Shown one piece after another: positions 6,313-13,273 of a stretch of 13,350 nucleotides of DNA (the first letter of the stretch is position 1; each line of letters starts with the position of its first letter). This DNA is from SIG575 sp045643165 (GTDB lineage: Bacteria; Bacillota; Clostridia; Oscillospirales; Acutalibacteraceae). The position numbers and the translations under genes were made by a program. The notes beneath the pieces were generated by a model that was not told the DNA's origin, made no database searches, and saw nothing but the letters and a program-made list of their open reading frames with translations. Location: the NCBI GenBank assembly GCA_045643165.1, contig JAZUKF010000018.1:1-13350 (forward strand), given 5' to 3'.

Positions 6313-7107
6313 TTATCTGTCAAATGCCAAATCAAAATTCCATCTTGATAAATGATCTAACGGAAGATTTTCAAATTCTTCTGCGGTAACATAAATCTTT
6401 AAACAGTTATTCGTATTTTCTTTTCTCTCACACTTAATATTATTTTCCCGAAGCTGTTTCTCTGCATTTAAAAGCACTTCTTTAACATGTATGTTATAAA
6501 TCTTTTGCAATTCTTTATCCGAAGATTCATCCTTAACTTCCTCCGATAATTCGTACAAAGTTTTTCCGTCATAGGTAAACTCGGTAATATCCGGCAGAAA
6601 AGGACGGTATAAAGCATAAATTTCAATAACACCGTCTTTGTTATTATTCAATTCGGAACGTAACGATCCGGAAACGACAATATTATTTTTCCAAAAAAAA
6701 TATGCAAAATCGCTAATACCGTCCGTATCTTTATCACCTTCGTGCGGTTCCTTTACACTTGATTTTTTTTCGGTATTGCTTTTTTCTTTATCGGTACCGA
6801 TTTCATTATTACTTGTAGTCTTAATATCCGTTATACTCTTTTCGAATTCAATAGTTTTTTCTTCATCTTTATCGGTTTTTTTACTTTTACTTTTTATTGT
6901 TTCCGTAATTTCCGCATCAATATCGGCAACCGGTTTTTCTGCACTCTTCTTTAATTCGGGAAACATGAAAATCACACCCACGGCAATAGCCAAACACAAC
7001 ACGGGTGAAGAAATTTTCACAATTAAATTTTTACGTTTTTTGCGTTCTGTATTATACTTATCTCTGCGTTCAATCAAACTGTTTACCATTTCATCACAGC
7101 TCTTCAT
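6313..7107 (-). CDS. Single-pass membrane protein, probable anti-sigma factor
   Basis: A 264-residue protein. Residues 1-28 are a charged cytoplasmic part (MKSCDEMVNSLIERRDKY...). One transmembrane helix spans about 29-49, and about 215 residues follow outside. Residues 55-122 are a Lys/Glu/Ser/Thr linker. D125-K-D127-T-D129-G-I-S-D133 resembles a DxDxDGxxD calcium-binding loop, and a folded C-terminal domain ends with LSRWNFDLAFDR. No zinc anti-sigma HxxxCxxC motif is present, so it is not a classical ZAS protein. The start ATG (7105-7107) has GGAGGG 8 bases upstream and lies inside the sigma gene, giving a 14-base overlap. This tight coupling to an ECF sigma gene is the main reason for the anti-sigma call; the cytoplasmic part is unusually short for holding a sigma factor. 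Confidence 0.65.
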   Translation of the reverse strand: MKSCDEMVNSLIERRDKYNTERKKRKNLIVKISSPVLCLAIAVGVIFMFPELKKSAEKPVADIDAEITETIKSKSKKTDKDEEKTIEFEKSITDIKTTSNNEIGTDKEKSNTEKKSSVKEPHEGDKDTDGISDFAYFFWKNNIVVSGSLRSELNNNKDGVIEIYALYRPFLPDITEFTYDGKTLYELSEEVKDESSDKELQKIYNIHVKEVLLNAEKQLRENNIKCERKENTNNCLKIYVTAEEFENLPLDHLSRWNFDLAFDR

Positions 7108-7651
7108 AAACAAAACCCTCCTTGTTAAATTCAGTTTTTAAAGCTTGTTTTGCACGGTAAAGGAGATTGCGTATCTGGCGTTCGTTTTTTCTCATAATCA
7201 ATGCGGCTTCTTTATTTGAAAACCCTTCAAAATACACAAGCCAAAGGATATGTCTGTAATCGGGATTTATTCTTGAAAGCATCCTGTGAACAGCAATTTT
7301 TTGTTCTTCTTTGATATAAGATTCTTCAAGATCTTTTTCATCCGCTAAACAGTTTTCCATATCATCAACAGGTGTATTAAGAATTTTAGCATTATGTCTT
7401 ATGTATTCAACCGCCACATTACGTCCGATGGCATATAACCATGTTTTGAAACTGCTTTTACCGGAAAATTTCGGCTTCTTCGTAATCAGACGAAAAAAGG
7501 TATCCTCCGTCAACTCTTCGGCTATGTAAATATTGTTCACATAACCGTTCAGATACAAAATCAACCCATCCTTATACTCTCCGACAATCGCAACTATGCC
7601 ATCATCATCGCCATCAAGAAAACGGCGGTAGCTACTTGCACCGTTATCCAT
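7094..7651 (-). CDS. ECF-subfamily RNA polymerase sigma factor
   Basis: A 185-residue protein, the usual ECF size. Region 2 covers about 11-86 (FLDGDDDGIVAIVGEY, then EELTEDTFFRLITKKPKF and FKTWLYAIGRNVAVEYIRH), which melts the -10 element. Region 4 covers about 124-173 (MLSRINPDYRHILWLVYFEG, then FSNKEAALIMRKNERQI and LLYRAKQAL), a helix-turn-helix for -35 recognition. The ATG at 7649-7651 is chosen for its GAGGAGGAG site; a TTG 36 bases upstream would place that site inside the coding region. It leads an operon with the membrane protein and lipoprotein. Its regulon is unknown; no second copy of a distinctive ECF-type promoter could be seen in the window. Confidence 0.9.
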   Translation of the reverse strand: MDNGASSYRRFLDGDDDGIVAIVGEYKDGLILYLNGYVNNIYIAEELTEDTFFRLITKKPKFSGKSSFKTWLYAIGRNVAVEYIRHNAKILNTPVDDMENCLADEKDLEESYIKEEQKIAVHRMLSRINPDYRHILWLVYFEGFSNKEAALIMRKNERQIRNLLYRAKQALKTEFNKEGFVYEEL

Positions 7652-7731
7652 CAACTTACTCCTCCTCAAAAGGATTTTTCCTTTCAACAGTTAGTCGTAT
7701 AATCAAGCAAAATGTCTCACTATATTTTTAT

Positions 7732-7760
7732 ATTATACCATAAATTTATCAGGTTGTGCA
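7732..7760 (-). promoter_or_regulatory. Probable vegetative promoter of the ECF sigma operon
   Basis: Minus-strand TATAAT (7732-7737) is perfect, with TGCACA (7755-7760) 17 bases upstream as a weak -35. The -35 overlaps a palindrome GTTGTG...CACAAC (7753-7758 and 7771-7776) that straddles the stop codon of the upstream FtsX-like gene. That palindrome could be a weak terminator or an operator. No T run follows it. Confidence 0.5.
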
Positions 7761-7769
7761 TTTTAAAAA

Positions 7770-9563
7770 TCACAACTGTCCTATAGTTTCTGTAACCGAC
7801 ATTTCGTTCAGACGTTTTATCGGTGCTTTTATGCCTGCCGCAACGGAGAGAATAAAGAATGCAATTATAATTATTATTTCCGCAATCGGCAGTTGCCAAA
7901 CTGAATAGGCATAATGAGATGTTACAAGGAAACCGTACAGCCATTTGCTGAAAAGCAGTCCGATTAAAAGACCTGCTCCGCAACCGAGAGAAGCATAAGT
8001 GAGAGTTTCGGATTTTATTATTATGCCAATCTGTTTCTTCGACATACCGACCGCACGCATTGCACCGTATTGCTTTATTCTTGCTGAAACGCTCATTGAA
8101 ATGTTGTTCACAATATTCAGTACGGTTACAAGCGCAATAATTAAAAGGAAACTGTAAACGCATACGAGAAACGCCGTATATGTGCCACGGGTGTTATTCT
8201 CACGGTTATCGCTGAATTTATATCCTGTCGCCATTGACTTTATTGCTTCTGCGTTTTTGTCTGTTGCCGAATTCGAAAGTTGTACAAGAATCATCGTATA
8301 ATCCGATATTCCTGTAAGATTTCTGAATGTTTCGTCCGATATGATGAGCGTTGTTTTGCCGCCGGTACTTCCGTCAGAGCTGAACGGATCATATTTCAGC
8401 CTACCCGCAACGGGAATCTGTTTTCCGTAAACCGAAACCGTATCACCGTTTTTTATGTTTTCATCTGTGATAATCAGCGCACCGCCGTTTTCAACTACAT
8501 TTTGAAGATCGTAACCTTTTTTAAGCATTTTATCTTTTTTGAGAGCTTCTATGTCAAAGTCCCCGAATGAAATAATATCAACGGATTTTAATAACGGAAC
8601 AGCCTTGCAGTCGGCTTCTATATCAAATATTGCTCTGCGTCCGAAAGCACGTTTTACGATGTCGATTTGATTTAATTCTTCAAGCAGAGAACTGTCAACA
8701 AAACTGTTTTTATCGGAATATATTTCAATATCGGCATAACTCACGGACTGTGGCATCATGCGGTTGACAAGTTCAACGATTACCGAAAAACTGAGGAAAA
8801 GAATTATGCTCAACGCAAATGAGCCGATCATCAGAAACAGATTCTTTTTTGACTGAGTTGCATAACTTATTCCCAATGCTTTTTCAATCCGTATATTTTT
8901 AACTGATGTTATGGCATTGGTGTTTTTCTTTTCTTCTGAAACACCCGACAATGCAGAAACGGGTGTAACCTTTGCGGCTTTTCTTGCAGGTTTACCTGCG
9001 GCAATCAGAACAGTAAGCAGACCGACAACAACACCGCTGATTATACCTAAAATACTGATTTTAAACTGCGGCATATTTGCCCATTCTCCGCCGACGGCAA
9101 ATTTCAGCACCGCACACAATATCCAAGTAACAACTGTGCCGGCAAGAAGTCCTGCGGGAATTGCGGTTTTACACCAATTCAATACTTCAAGTCTGACATA
9201 GCGGATAATCTGCCGTCTGCTCATTCCGATACAGCGCATCATTCCGAAAAGTTGTGTACGCTGTGCCACATTACTGTTCATACTTCCCGCAATCATAAAT
9301 ACTCCCGCACACAGCACAAACAGAAAAAGAATAACCGCAACGGGAATCAGAGATATAAAGGATTCTGATGTGAGCAGACTTTTTACTTCTTCAATTCCGT
9401 GCTTTGCAACAAGCCTTGATGTTTCCTGTCTGACCGCCATTTCCGCCATGGAAAATACGGCGGTTACAAGAAAAACGGCTATGACAATGCACAGGATTGT
9501 CATTCTGTTCTGTCGCTTGTGTACCTTTGCTGAAATCGGAATCATTGAAAGATAACTTTTCAT
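7770..9563 (-). CDS. FtsX/MacB-like ABC transporter permease
   Basis: A 597-residue integral membrane protein made of two FtsX modules. Likely transmembrane helices are near 21-43, 70-94, 133-157, 168-189, 241-267, 462-487, 522-544 and 560-580. A large extracellular domain of about 194 residues (268-461) lies between helices five and six, like the MacB/BceB class. The two cytoplasmic loops repeat the same motif (QLFGMMRCIGMSRRQI near 104-119 and QYGAMRAVGMSKKQI near 498-512). The start ATG follows GGAGGAG by 6 bases and lies only 2 bases after the ATPase stop. It forms the transporter with the ATPase and belongs with the kinase and regulator genes. Export or removal of a cell-wall-active peptide or lipid is inferred from the family. 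Confidence 0.9.
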   Translation of the reverse strand: MKSYLSMIPISAKVHKRQNRMTILCIVIAVFLVTAVFSMAEMAVRQETSRLVAKHGIEEVKSLLTSESFISLIPVAVILFLFVLCAGVFMIAGSMNSNVAQRTQLFGMMRCIGMSRRQIIRYVRLEVLNWCKTAIPAGLLAGTVVTWILCAVLKFAVGGEWANMPQFKISILGIISGVVVGLLTVLIAAGKPARKAAKVTPVSALSGVSEEKKNTNAITSVKNIRIEKALGISYATQSKKNLFLMIGSFALSIILFLSFSVIVELVNRMMPQSVSYADIEIYSDKNSFVDSSLLEELNQIDIVKRAFGRRAIFDIEADCKAVPLLKSVDIISFGDFDIEALKKDKMLKKGYDLQNVVENGGALIITDENIKNGDTVSVYGKQIPVAGRLKYDPFSSDGSTGGKTTLIISDETFRNLTGISDYTMILVQLSNSATDKNAEAIKSMATGYKFSDNRENNTRGTYTAFLVCVYSFLLIIALVTVLNIVNNISMSVSARIKQYGAMRAVGMSKKQIGIIIKSETLTYASLGCGAGLLIGLLFSKWLYGFLVTSHYAYSVWQLPIAEIIIIIAFFILSVAAGIKAPIKRLNEMSVTETIGQL

Positions 9564-9565
9564 AA

Positions 9566-10243
9566 TCATCTCCTCCCGAAGTCCGTCAGACAACCGTCGG
9601 AAATCTGCAAAATACGGTCCGCAGTTTGTGCAATGGATCGGCTGTGCGTAATCATGATAATCGTCTGCTCAAATTTTTTTGATGTTTCTTTCAGCAAAGC
9701 GATAACCTCATTCGTATTCTGCGAGTCAAGGTTCCCCGTAGGCTCATCGGCAAGAATAAGGCTCGGTCTTGTAAACAAAGCTCTGCCGATAGCAACTCTC
9801 TGCTGTTGACCGCCGGAAAGTTGACTCGGAAGATGATTTCTGCGTTCACCGAGATTAAGAATTTTCAACAATTCATCAAGATACGCTTTATCCGGCTTCT
9901 GATAATCAAGAAGTGTGGGAAAGATGATATTCTGCTCAACGGTAAGTTCGGGTATCAGATTAAACGACTGAAAAATAAATCCGATATTCCTGCGTCGGAA
10001 AACCGTCATGGCCTCGTCATTCATGGAAAGAATATCGTTTCCGTCAATGTAGATTTTTCCCGTTGTCGGTGTGTCGAGTGCGCCTATCATATTAAGAAGC
10101 GTGGATTTTCCCGAACCCGATTCACCTACAACTGCGACAAATTCACCTTTCGGCACGGAAAAACTCACATCTTTCAGAGCATAAACAGCGGTATCCCCGC
10201 TTCCGTAGGTTTTGGAAAGAGATTTAACTTCAAGCAAATTCAT
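9566..10243 (-). CDS. ABC transporter ATP-binding protein, MacB/LolD/BceA type
   Basis: A 225-residue ATPase partner of the FtsX-like permease. Walker A GESGSGKS is at 40-47, the Q-loop glutamine at 92, signature LSGGQQQR at 142-149, Walker B ILADEPTGNLD at 163-173 and the switch histidine at 200. The ADEPTGNLD form with the MacB/LolD-like length distinguishes it from importer ATPases such as the one at the left end of the window. Start ATG has AGGAGGT 7 bases upstream. A 69-base gap separates it from the kinase gene and holds a regulator half-site and a TACAAT -10-like element, so it may have a second promoter. Confidence 0.95.
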   Translation of the reverse strand: MNLLEVKSLSKTYGSGDTAVYALKDVSFSVPKGEFVAVVGESGSGKSTLLNMIGALDTPTTGKIYIDGNDILSMNDEAMTVFRRRNIGFIFQSFNLIPELTVEQNIIFPTLLDYQKPDKAYLDELLKILNLGERRNHLPSQLSGGQQQRVAIGRALFTRPSLILADEPTGNLDSQNTNEVIALLKETSKKFEQTIIMITHSRSIAQTADRILQISDGCLTDFGRR

Positions 10244-10273
10244 ATAATTTACCTCCTGTGTTTTGTTAAGGTT

Positions 10274-10295
10274 ATTGTAATCCTGTTTTCTTACA
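10274..10295 (-). promoter_or_regulatory. Regulator half-site and -10-like element before the ABC ATPase gene
   Basis: TGTAAGAAA (10287-10295, minus strand) is identical to one arm of the perfect palindrome upstream of the response-regulator gene. TACAAT (10274-10279) follows as a possible -10, with no good -35. This suits an activator-dependent internal promoter, but the second half-site is not conserved and the spacing differs from that at the regulator gene. Confidence 0.3.
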
Positions 10296-10312
10296 CCAAA
10301 GCTAATGCAGGC

Positions 10313-11326
10313 TTACAATTCTGTAGGAATCAGAAAATTTACCGAAAATACCGTGCCTTTTCCCGGCTCGCTTTCAACCTCAATCATTCCCTCATGTGCT
10401 TCTATAATGGTTTTTGCAATGGGCAGTCCGAGACCTGCACCTTGCGTATCCTTTGAAAAACGGCTTCGATAAAATCTTTTGAAAATATGCCCTATATCCT
10501 CAGGATGAATACCGCTGCCGTTATCGCTGAAAGTTACATTCAGAATATTTCCGCTCGTTTTCCATTCTACCGAAATTATGCCGTTCTCTGTCGTATGGTC
10601 GAGAGCGTTTTTTATTATGTTGCCGAAAGCCTCCTCTATCCACTCCGTATCACAGAAGAAAATATCGTCATCGCCCGAAAGAAGAATTTCTTTCTTTTCA
10701 AGCTCTGTACGGCAGGCAAATCGGCTTTTTACTTCACCCATAATATCGGCAATATTTTCATTATGCTTTTCAAAAACGATCGCTCCCGCATCTAAACGTG
10801 TAAGTTTCAGCAGATTTTTAACAAGTTCCTCCATTCGGTCAATTTCCTTTTGAGCGGATTTTGCAAACTTTTTTGCATCCCCGGGGTTATCCGTAATTAA
10901 CTCATTATATATACTGATTGCTGACAACGGTGTTTTGAGCTGATGTGAAATATCGGAAATTGTTGATTTTAAAAACTCATTTGTCCGTATTTCACGTTCC
11001 GTCTGTGCATTCAGAACAGAGGAAAGAGTATTAACTGTCTGAAAAAGATAAAACAGTTCGCCTTCTTCGTTACATTCAATTCGCTCATCTTTATTGCCCG
11101 ACAGAAAGTTTTTTACATTCTGTGCAGCATTTTCAATAATGCTGTCCTGTTTCTTTAAAAACGACACATAAAGCATTAAAACCGCAAAAGATGATACAAC
11201 AGATAAAATCAAAACGGGCAGAGAAAAATCTCCGCAAAGAAGCTGTATCAAAATTGCATATATTATCAGTACCGCCGTAATACTCAGAAAAAGTCTGCGA
11301 TTATGGCGGTCGGCAAATATTCTCAT
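10313..11326 (-). CDS. Sensor histidine kinase, intramembrane-sensing (BceS-like)
   Basis: A 337-residue membrane kinase. Two transmembrane helices (about 12-31 and 36-56) are joined by only a few residues, so there is no extracellular sensor domain. The dimerisation segment has the phosphoacceptor motif SHQLKTPL with H128. The ATPase domain shows the N box NIIKNALDHT, G1 DNGSGI, the F box FKRFYR and G2 GAGLGL. This build is typical of kinases that sense through a partner ABC transporter. Start ATG (11324-11326) overlaps the regulator stop codon in an ATGA arrangement, preceded by GGAGGG; upstream in-frame codons are within the regulator gene. It should phosphorylate the response regulator encoded just upstream. 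Confidence 0.93.
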   Translation of the reverse strand: MRIFADRHNRRLFLSITAVLIIYAILIQLLCGDFSLPVLILSVVSSFAVLMLYVSFLKKQDSIIENAAQNVKNFLSGNKDERIECNEEGELFYLFQTVNTLSSVLNAQTEREIRTNEFLKSTISDISHQLKTPLSAISIYNELITDNPGDAKKFAKSAQKEIDRMEELVKNLLKLTRLDAGAIVFEKHNENIADIMGEVKSRFACRTELEKKEILLSGDDDIFFCDTEWIEEAFGNIIKNALDHTTENGIISVEWKTSGNILNVTFSDNGSGIHPEDIGHIFKRFYRSRFSKDTQGAGLGLPIAKTIIEAHEGMIEVESEPGKGTVFSVNFLIPTEL

Positions 11327-12009
11327 ACCGTTACCCTCCATTTATATCCCATACCTCTCACCGTTACGATTTTTTCAGGCAGGTCGGGATTATCCTCAAT
11401 TTTCGTGCGGAGCCGTCTGATGTATACGCTGATTGTGTTATCATCAACAAAATTTCCGTCGCTGTCCCAAATACGTTCATACAGTTTTTCTTTTGACAGA
11501 ACGATATTGGGATTCTGCATAAAACAGCACAGAAGTTTAAATTCAACACCCGTAAGTTCAACGGCTTTTCCCTTTCGGAATGCCTGTCCCTGTAAGAAGT
11601 CAATGCGTATTTCGTTTGATTCTAAAACCGTATTATTTAACGGAGCATTGTTTACTCTGCGAAGAAGTGCGGAAACACGGCTCATAAGAATTCCGAGTTT
11701 GAAAGGCTTTGTCACATAATCATCACCGCCTATATCAAGCCCCATAATTACGCTTGTTTCCTCATCTGAAGCAGTCAGGAAAATAACAGGCACGTCGGAG
11801 CTTTGCCGCACGGATTTGCAGAAATCAAAGCCACTGCCGTCCGGCAGGGAAACATCAAGAATCAGCAGATCAAATACGCTCCCGTTCCACGCCTTTTTTG
11901 CTTCGGCAACCGTTCTCTTTGCCGATACATCATAGCCTTGTTTTTTCAGTGCAAATGTCAGGCCGTCCGAAAGGCTTAAATCATCTTCTAAAAGCAGTAT
12001 TTTTTTCAT
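11323..12009 (-). CDS. OmpR/PhoB-family response regulator
   Basis: A 228-residue DNA-binding regulator. The receiver domain has the acidic pair D9-D10, phosphoacceptor D52 in LLILDVSLPDG, T79 and K101 in VTKPF. The C-terminal winged helix covers about 130-225 (VELTGVEFKLLCCFMQNPN, then DDNTISVYIRRLRTKI and VRGMGYKWRV). Start ATG (12007-12009) has GGGAG 8 bases upstream; codons further upstream lie beyond that site. It is the first gene of the four-gene regulator-kinase-ATPase-permease unit, and the strong palindrome upstream suggests that it controls its own operon. Confidence 0.95.
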   Translation of the reverse strand: MKKILLLEDDLSLSDGLTFALKKQGYDVSAKRTVAEAKKAWNGSVFDLLILDVSLPDGSGFDFCKSVRQSSDVPVIFLTASDEETSVIMGLDIGGDDYVTKPFKLGILMSRVSALLRRVNNAPLNNTVLESNEIRIDFLQGQAFRKGKAVELTGVEFKLLCCFMQNPNIVLSKEKLYERIWDSDGNFVDDNTISVYIRRLRTKIEDNPDLPEKIVTVRGMGYKWRVTV

Positions 12010-12039
12010 TACTATCGCTCCCGAATCTTTTATAACTTG

Positions 12040-12068
12040 ATTATATAATAACACAAAAATACGTTCAT
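12040..12068 (-). promoter_or_regulatory. Promoter of the response-regulator operon
   Basis: Minus-strand TATAAT (12040-12045) is perfect, but the sequence 17 bases upstream (ATGAAC, 12063-12068) is a poor -35. The regulator palindrome ends 6 bases further upstream, the layout expected of an activated promoter. Confidence 0.55.
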
Positions 12069-12074
12069 AACTGA

Positions 12075-12096
12075 TTTCTTACAAAAATGTAAGAAA
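12075..12096. promoter_or_regulatory. Perfect inverted repeat, candidate BceR-type operator
   Basis: The arms TTTCTTACA and TGTAAGAAA are perfect complements separated by AAAA. They contain the TNACA-N4-TGTAA pattern known for BceR-like response regulators. It sits just upstream of the -35 region of the response-regulator promoter, in the intergenic region shared with the divergent TetR gene. Confidence 0.7.
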
Positions 12097-12125
12097 GTCG
12101 ACAGTGAATTTATATATGGAATTGC

Positions 12126-12154
12126 TTGACAAATGACCAAGTAGTCGCTATAAT
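12126..12154 (+). promoter_or_regulatory. Consensus promoter of the TetR gene
   Basis: TTGACA (12126-12131) and TATAAT (12149-12154) have a 17-base spacer, a perfect consensus. Transcription should start near 12161, so an ATG at 12158 cannot be the initiator. Two operator-like palindromes overlap or follow it. Confidence 0.85.
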
Positions 12155-12174
12155 ATAATGTGTCCAACTGGTCA
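12134..12174. promoter_or_regulatory. Two TetR-type operator-like palindromes
   Basis: TGACCAAGTAGTCG (12134-12147) lies in the promoter spacer and TGTCCAACTGGTCA (12161-12174) at the transcription start. Both fit an ideal TGACCA-NN-TGGTCA, with two and one mismatched pairs. Their centres are 27 bases apart. Binding there would block RNA polymerase, as expected for an autorepressing TetR protein. Confidence 0.6.
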
Positions 12175-12196
12175 CATTGCATATAAGGTGGTTTCT

Positions 12197-12793
12197 ATGG
12201 AAAATACAACAAAAGAAAAGATTCTTGATGCAGCGCTCGTCAGCTTTGCCGAAAACGGTTACAAGGGAACCAATCTTCGTGATCTTGCCGCAGGTATGGG
12301 GCTCAGCAAGTCTGCACTATATAGACATTATGAAAGCAAGGACGATATCCGGAATGCCGTCTTTGACCGAATGGAGGCTTATTATGTTTCCCGATTCGGA
12401 TCACCGGAAAATTTACCTTCTACGCCGAAGTCCTGCGATGAATTGTTTGCCATGACAATGAGTATGCTTGATTTCACCTTGCATGACAAAAGGGTTATCC
12501 TAACAAGACGATTGCTGCTTAAAGAGCAGTTCAGGGATGAAAGAGCTCGACATTTTGCTACTTTGCATTTCCTGAACGGAACGAAAGAAATCTTCACAAA
12601 GATTTTTGCAGAAATGATGGATAACGGAATTTTGAAAAAAGATGATCCGGATATGCTTGCTTTAGCTTTTACTGCGCCCATTACAACACTCATTCATTAC
12701 TGTGACCGTGAACCGGAAAAAGAGCCGGAGATCATGCGGCAGATTGAAGCGTTCGTGAAGCATTTTATTAAGATGTACGGAAGAGAAAAATAG
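12197..12793 (+). CDS. TetR/AcrR-family transcriptional regulator
   Basis: A 198-residue DNA-binding repressor. The N-terminal helix-turn-helix is typical: EKILDAALVSFAENGYKGTNLRDLAAGMGLSKSALYRHYESKDD, with the recognition region near 26-45. Residues 60-198 are the variable ligand-binding and dimerisation part, which gives no clue to the ligand. The ATG at 12197 follows AAGGTGG by 5 bases; an earlier in-frame ATG at 12158 lies before the transcription start. A small membrane-protein gene follows after 4 bases, so the two are probably one transcript. It faces away from the two-component operon and shares its intergenic region. Confidence 0.92.
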   Translation: MENTTKEKILDAALVSFAENGYKGTNLRDLAAGMGLSKSALYRHYESKDDIRNAVFDRMEAYYVSRFGSPENLPSTPKSCDELFAMTMSMLDFTLHDKRVILTRRLLLKEQFRDERARHFATLHFLNGTKEIFTKIFAEMMDNGILKKDDPDMLALAFTAPITTLIHYCDREPEKEPEIMRQIEAFVKHFIKMYGREK

Positions 12794-12797
12794 AATT

Positions 12798-13073
12798 ATG
12801 AAAGATATTATGGATTTTCTGTCAGCGGCATTGCCGTGGGTTTGTATCGGGCTGTTACTTGCAATCTTTTTTGCACAAAGTGCCCGAAAGAAAAAAGGCA
12901 ATAAAAAGAAAGAAAACTACAGCACAGAGGGAATGGCATTGGGAATGTGCTTCGGCGTGGCAATCGGTACGGCATTCGGCAACAATACCGGTATCGGACT
13001 TTCGCTCGGAATGTTGGCAGGATTGGTCATCGGTTCCTGTATCGAGAAAGAGAAAAGCGAAGACGGGGAATAA
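12798..13073 (+). CDS. Small membrane protein with double glycine-zipper
   Basis: A 91-residue protein of unknown function. A hydrophobic helix (about 11-27) is followed by a Lys-rich stretch (30-39), so the N-terminus is probably outside or buried and the Lys segment cytoplasmic. Residues 45-81 carry glycines at every fourth position: 45, 49, 53, 57, 61 and 65, then 67, 71, 75 and 79. Such zippers pack transmembrane helices tightly, here probably as a hairpin turning at the N-N-T segment (62-64). The C-terminus is charged. The ATG lies 4 bases after the TetR stop with only a weak AGAG-type site, suggesting translational coupling. The TetR product may control it. I recall similar small proteins in Clostridia but no assigned role. 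Confidence 0.75.
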   Translation: MKDIMDFLSAALPWVCIGLLLAIFFAQSARKKKGNKKKENYSTEGMALGMCFGVAIGTAFGNNTGIGLSLGMLAGLVIGSCIEKEKSEDGE

Positions 13074-13074
13074 T

Positions 13075-13183
13075 ATGAAAAAGGAATATATATTCAAATG
13101 CAAAATTGCCAATCGGTCTCGTTATTTCGCTTGCAGGAATTGTGGCAGGTATGCTGATAAAAAAAGCAAGAAAAATTGCATAA
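13075..13183 (+). pseudogene. Tiny membrane ORF, apparently frameshifted near its start
   Basis: An ATG lies 1 base after the stop of the glycine-zipper gene and has GGGGA upstream, which implies a coupled gene. As written, its frame gives a 37-residue Cys/Lys/Arg-rich peptide ending at 13188. The +1 frame instead encodes LPIGLVISLAGIVAGMLIKK plus a basic tail, ending TAA at 13181-13183, a convincing single-pass helix. Removing one A from the A5 run after the ATG (13078-13082) joins the two into a 35-residue protein starting MKRNIYSNAK. This could be a real indel, a sequencing error or chance; the Cys-rich reading looks less protein-like. Confidence 0.45.
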
Positions 13184-13190
13184 AATAAAT

Positions 13191-13214
13191 TAACGCAAAA
13201 ATCCCCTTGCGTGA
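13191..13214. repeat. Inverted repeat ACGCAA...TTGCGT before the MerR gene
   Basis: Six-base arms (13193-13198 and 13207-13212) enclose an 8-base loop AAATCCCC. No T run follows, so it is at best a weak terminator for the TetR transcript. It could also be a further binding site near the MerR promoter. Confidence 0.35.
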
Positions 13215-13218
13215 GGTA

Positions 13219-13249
13219 TTGCTTGTTACGCAGCGTCATGTTGTAAAAT
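13219..13249 (+). promoter_or_regulatory. MerR-type promoter with 19-bp spacer and central palindrome
   Basis: TTGCTT (13219-13224) and TAAAAT (13244-13249) are separated by 19 bases, the over-long spacing that MerR proteins correct by twisting DNA. The spacer holds a near-perfect palindrome TTACGC-A-GCGTCA (13226-13238, one mismatched pair). The gene is therefore probably autoregulated. An alternative -10, TGTAAA, would give a 17-base spacer. Confidence 0.5.
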
Positions 13250-13273
13250 CCATGGCGTAAGGAGGTGAAAGCT

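Noticed and set aside
6638..7141. 167-codon plus-strand frame rich in Ser, Leu and Phe
   Set aside because: It is the complement of the Lys/Glu/Asp-rich membrane-protein gene, which automatically gives Ser/Leu/Phe codons. It has no independent signals.
9806..10456. 216-codon plus-strand open frame opposite the ABC ATPase and kinase genes
   Set aside because: It lies antisense to two well-supported genes with complete family motifs, its translation resembles no protein family, and it has no ribosome-binding site.
12158..12196. Upstream ATG as TetR start
   Set aside because: It lies 4 bases after the -10 element, before the expected transcription start, and has no ribosome-binding site. The ATG at 12197 has AAGGTGG.
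13075..13188. Programmed ribosomal frameshift on the A-run
   Set aside because: The needed change is +1, whereas A-rich slippery heptamers promote -1 shifts, and no stimulatory structure was seen. An indel is simpler.
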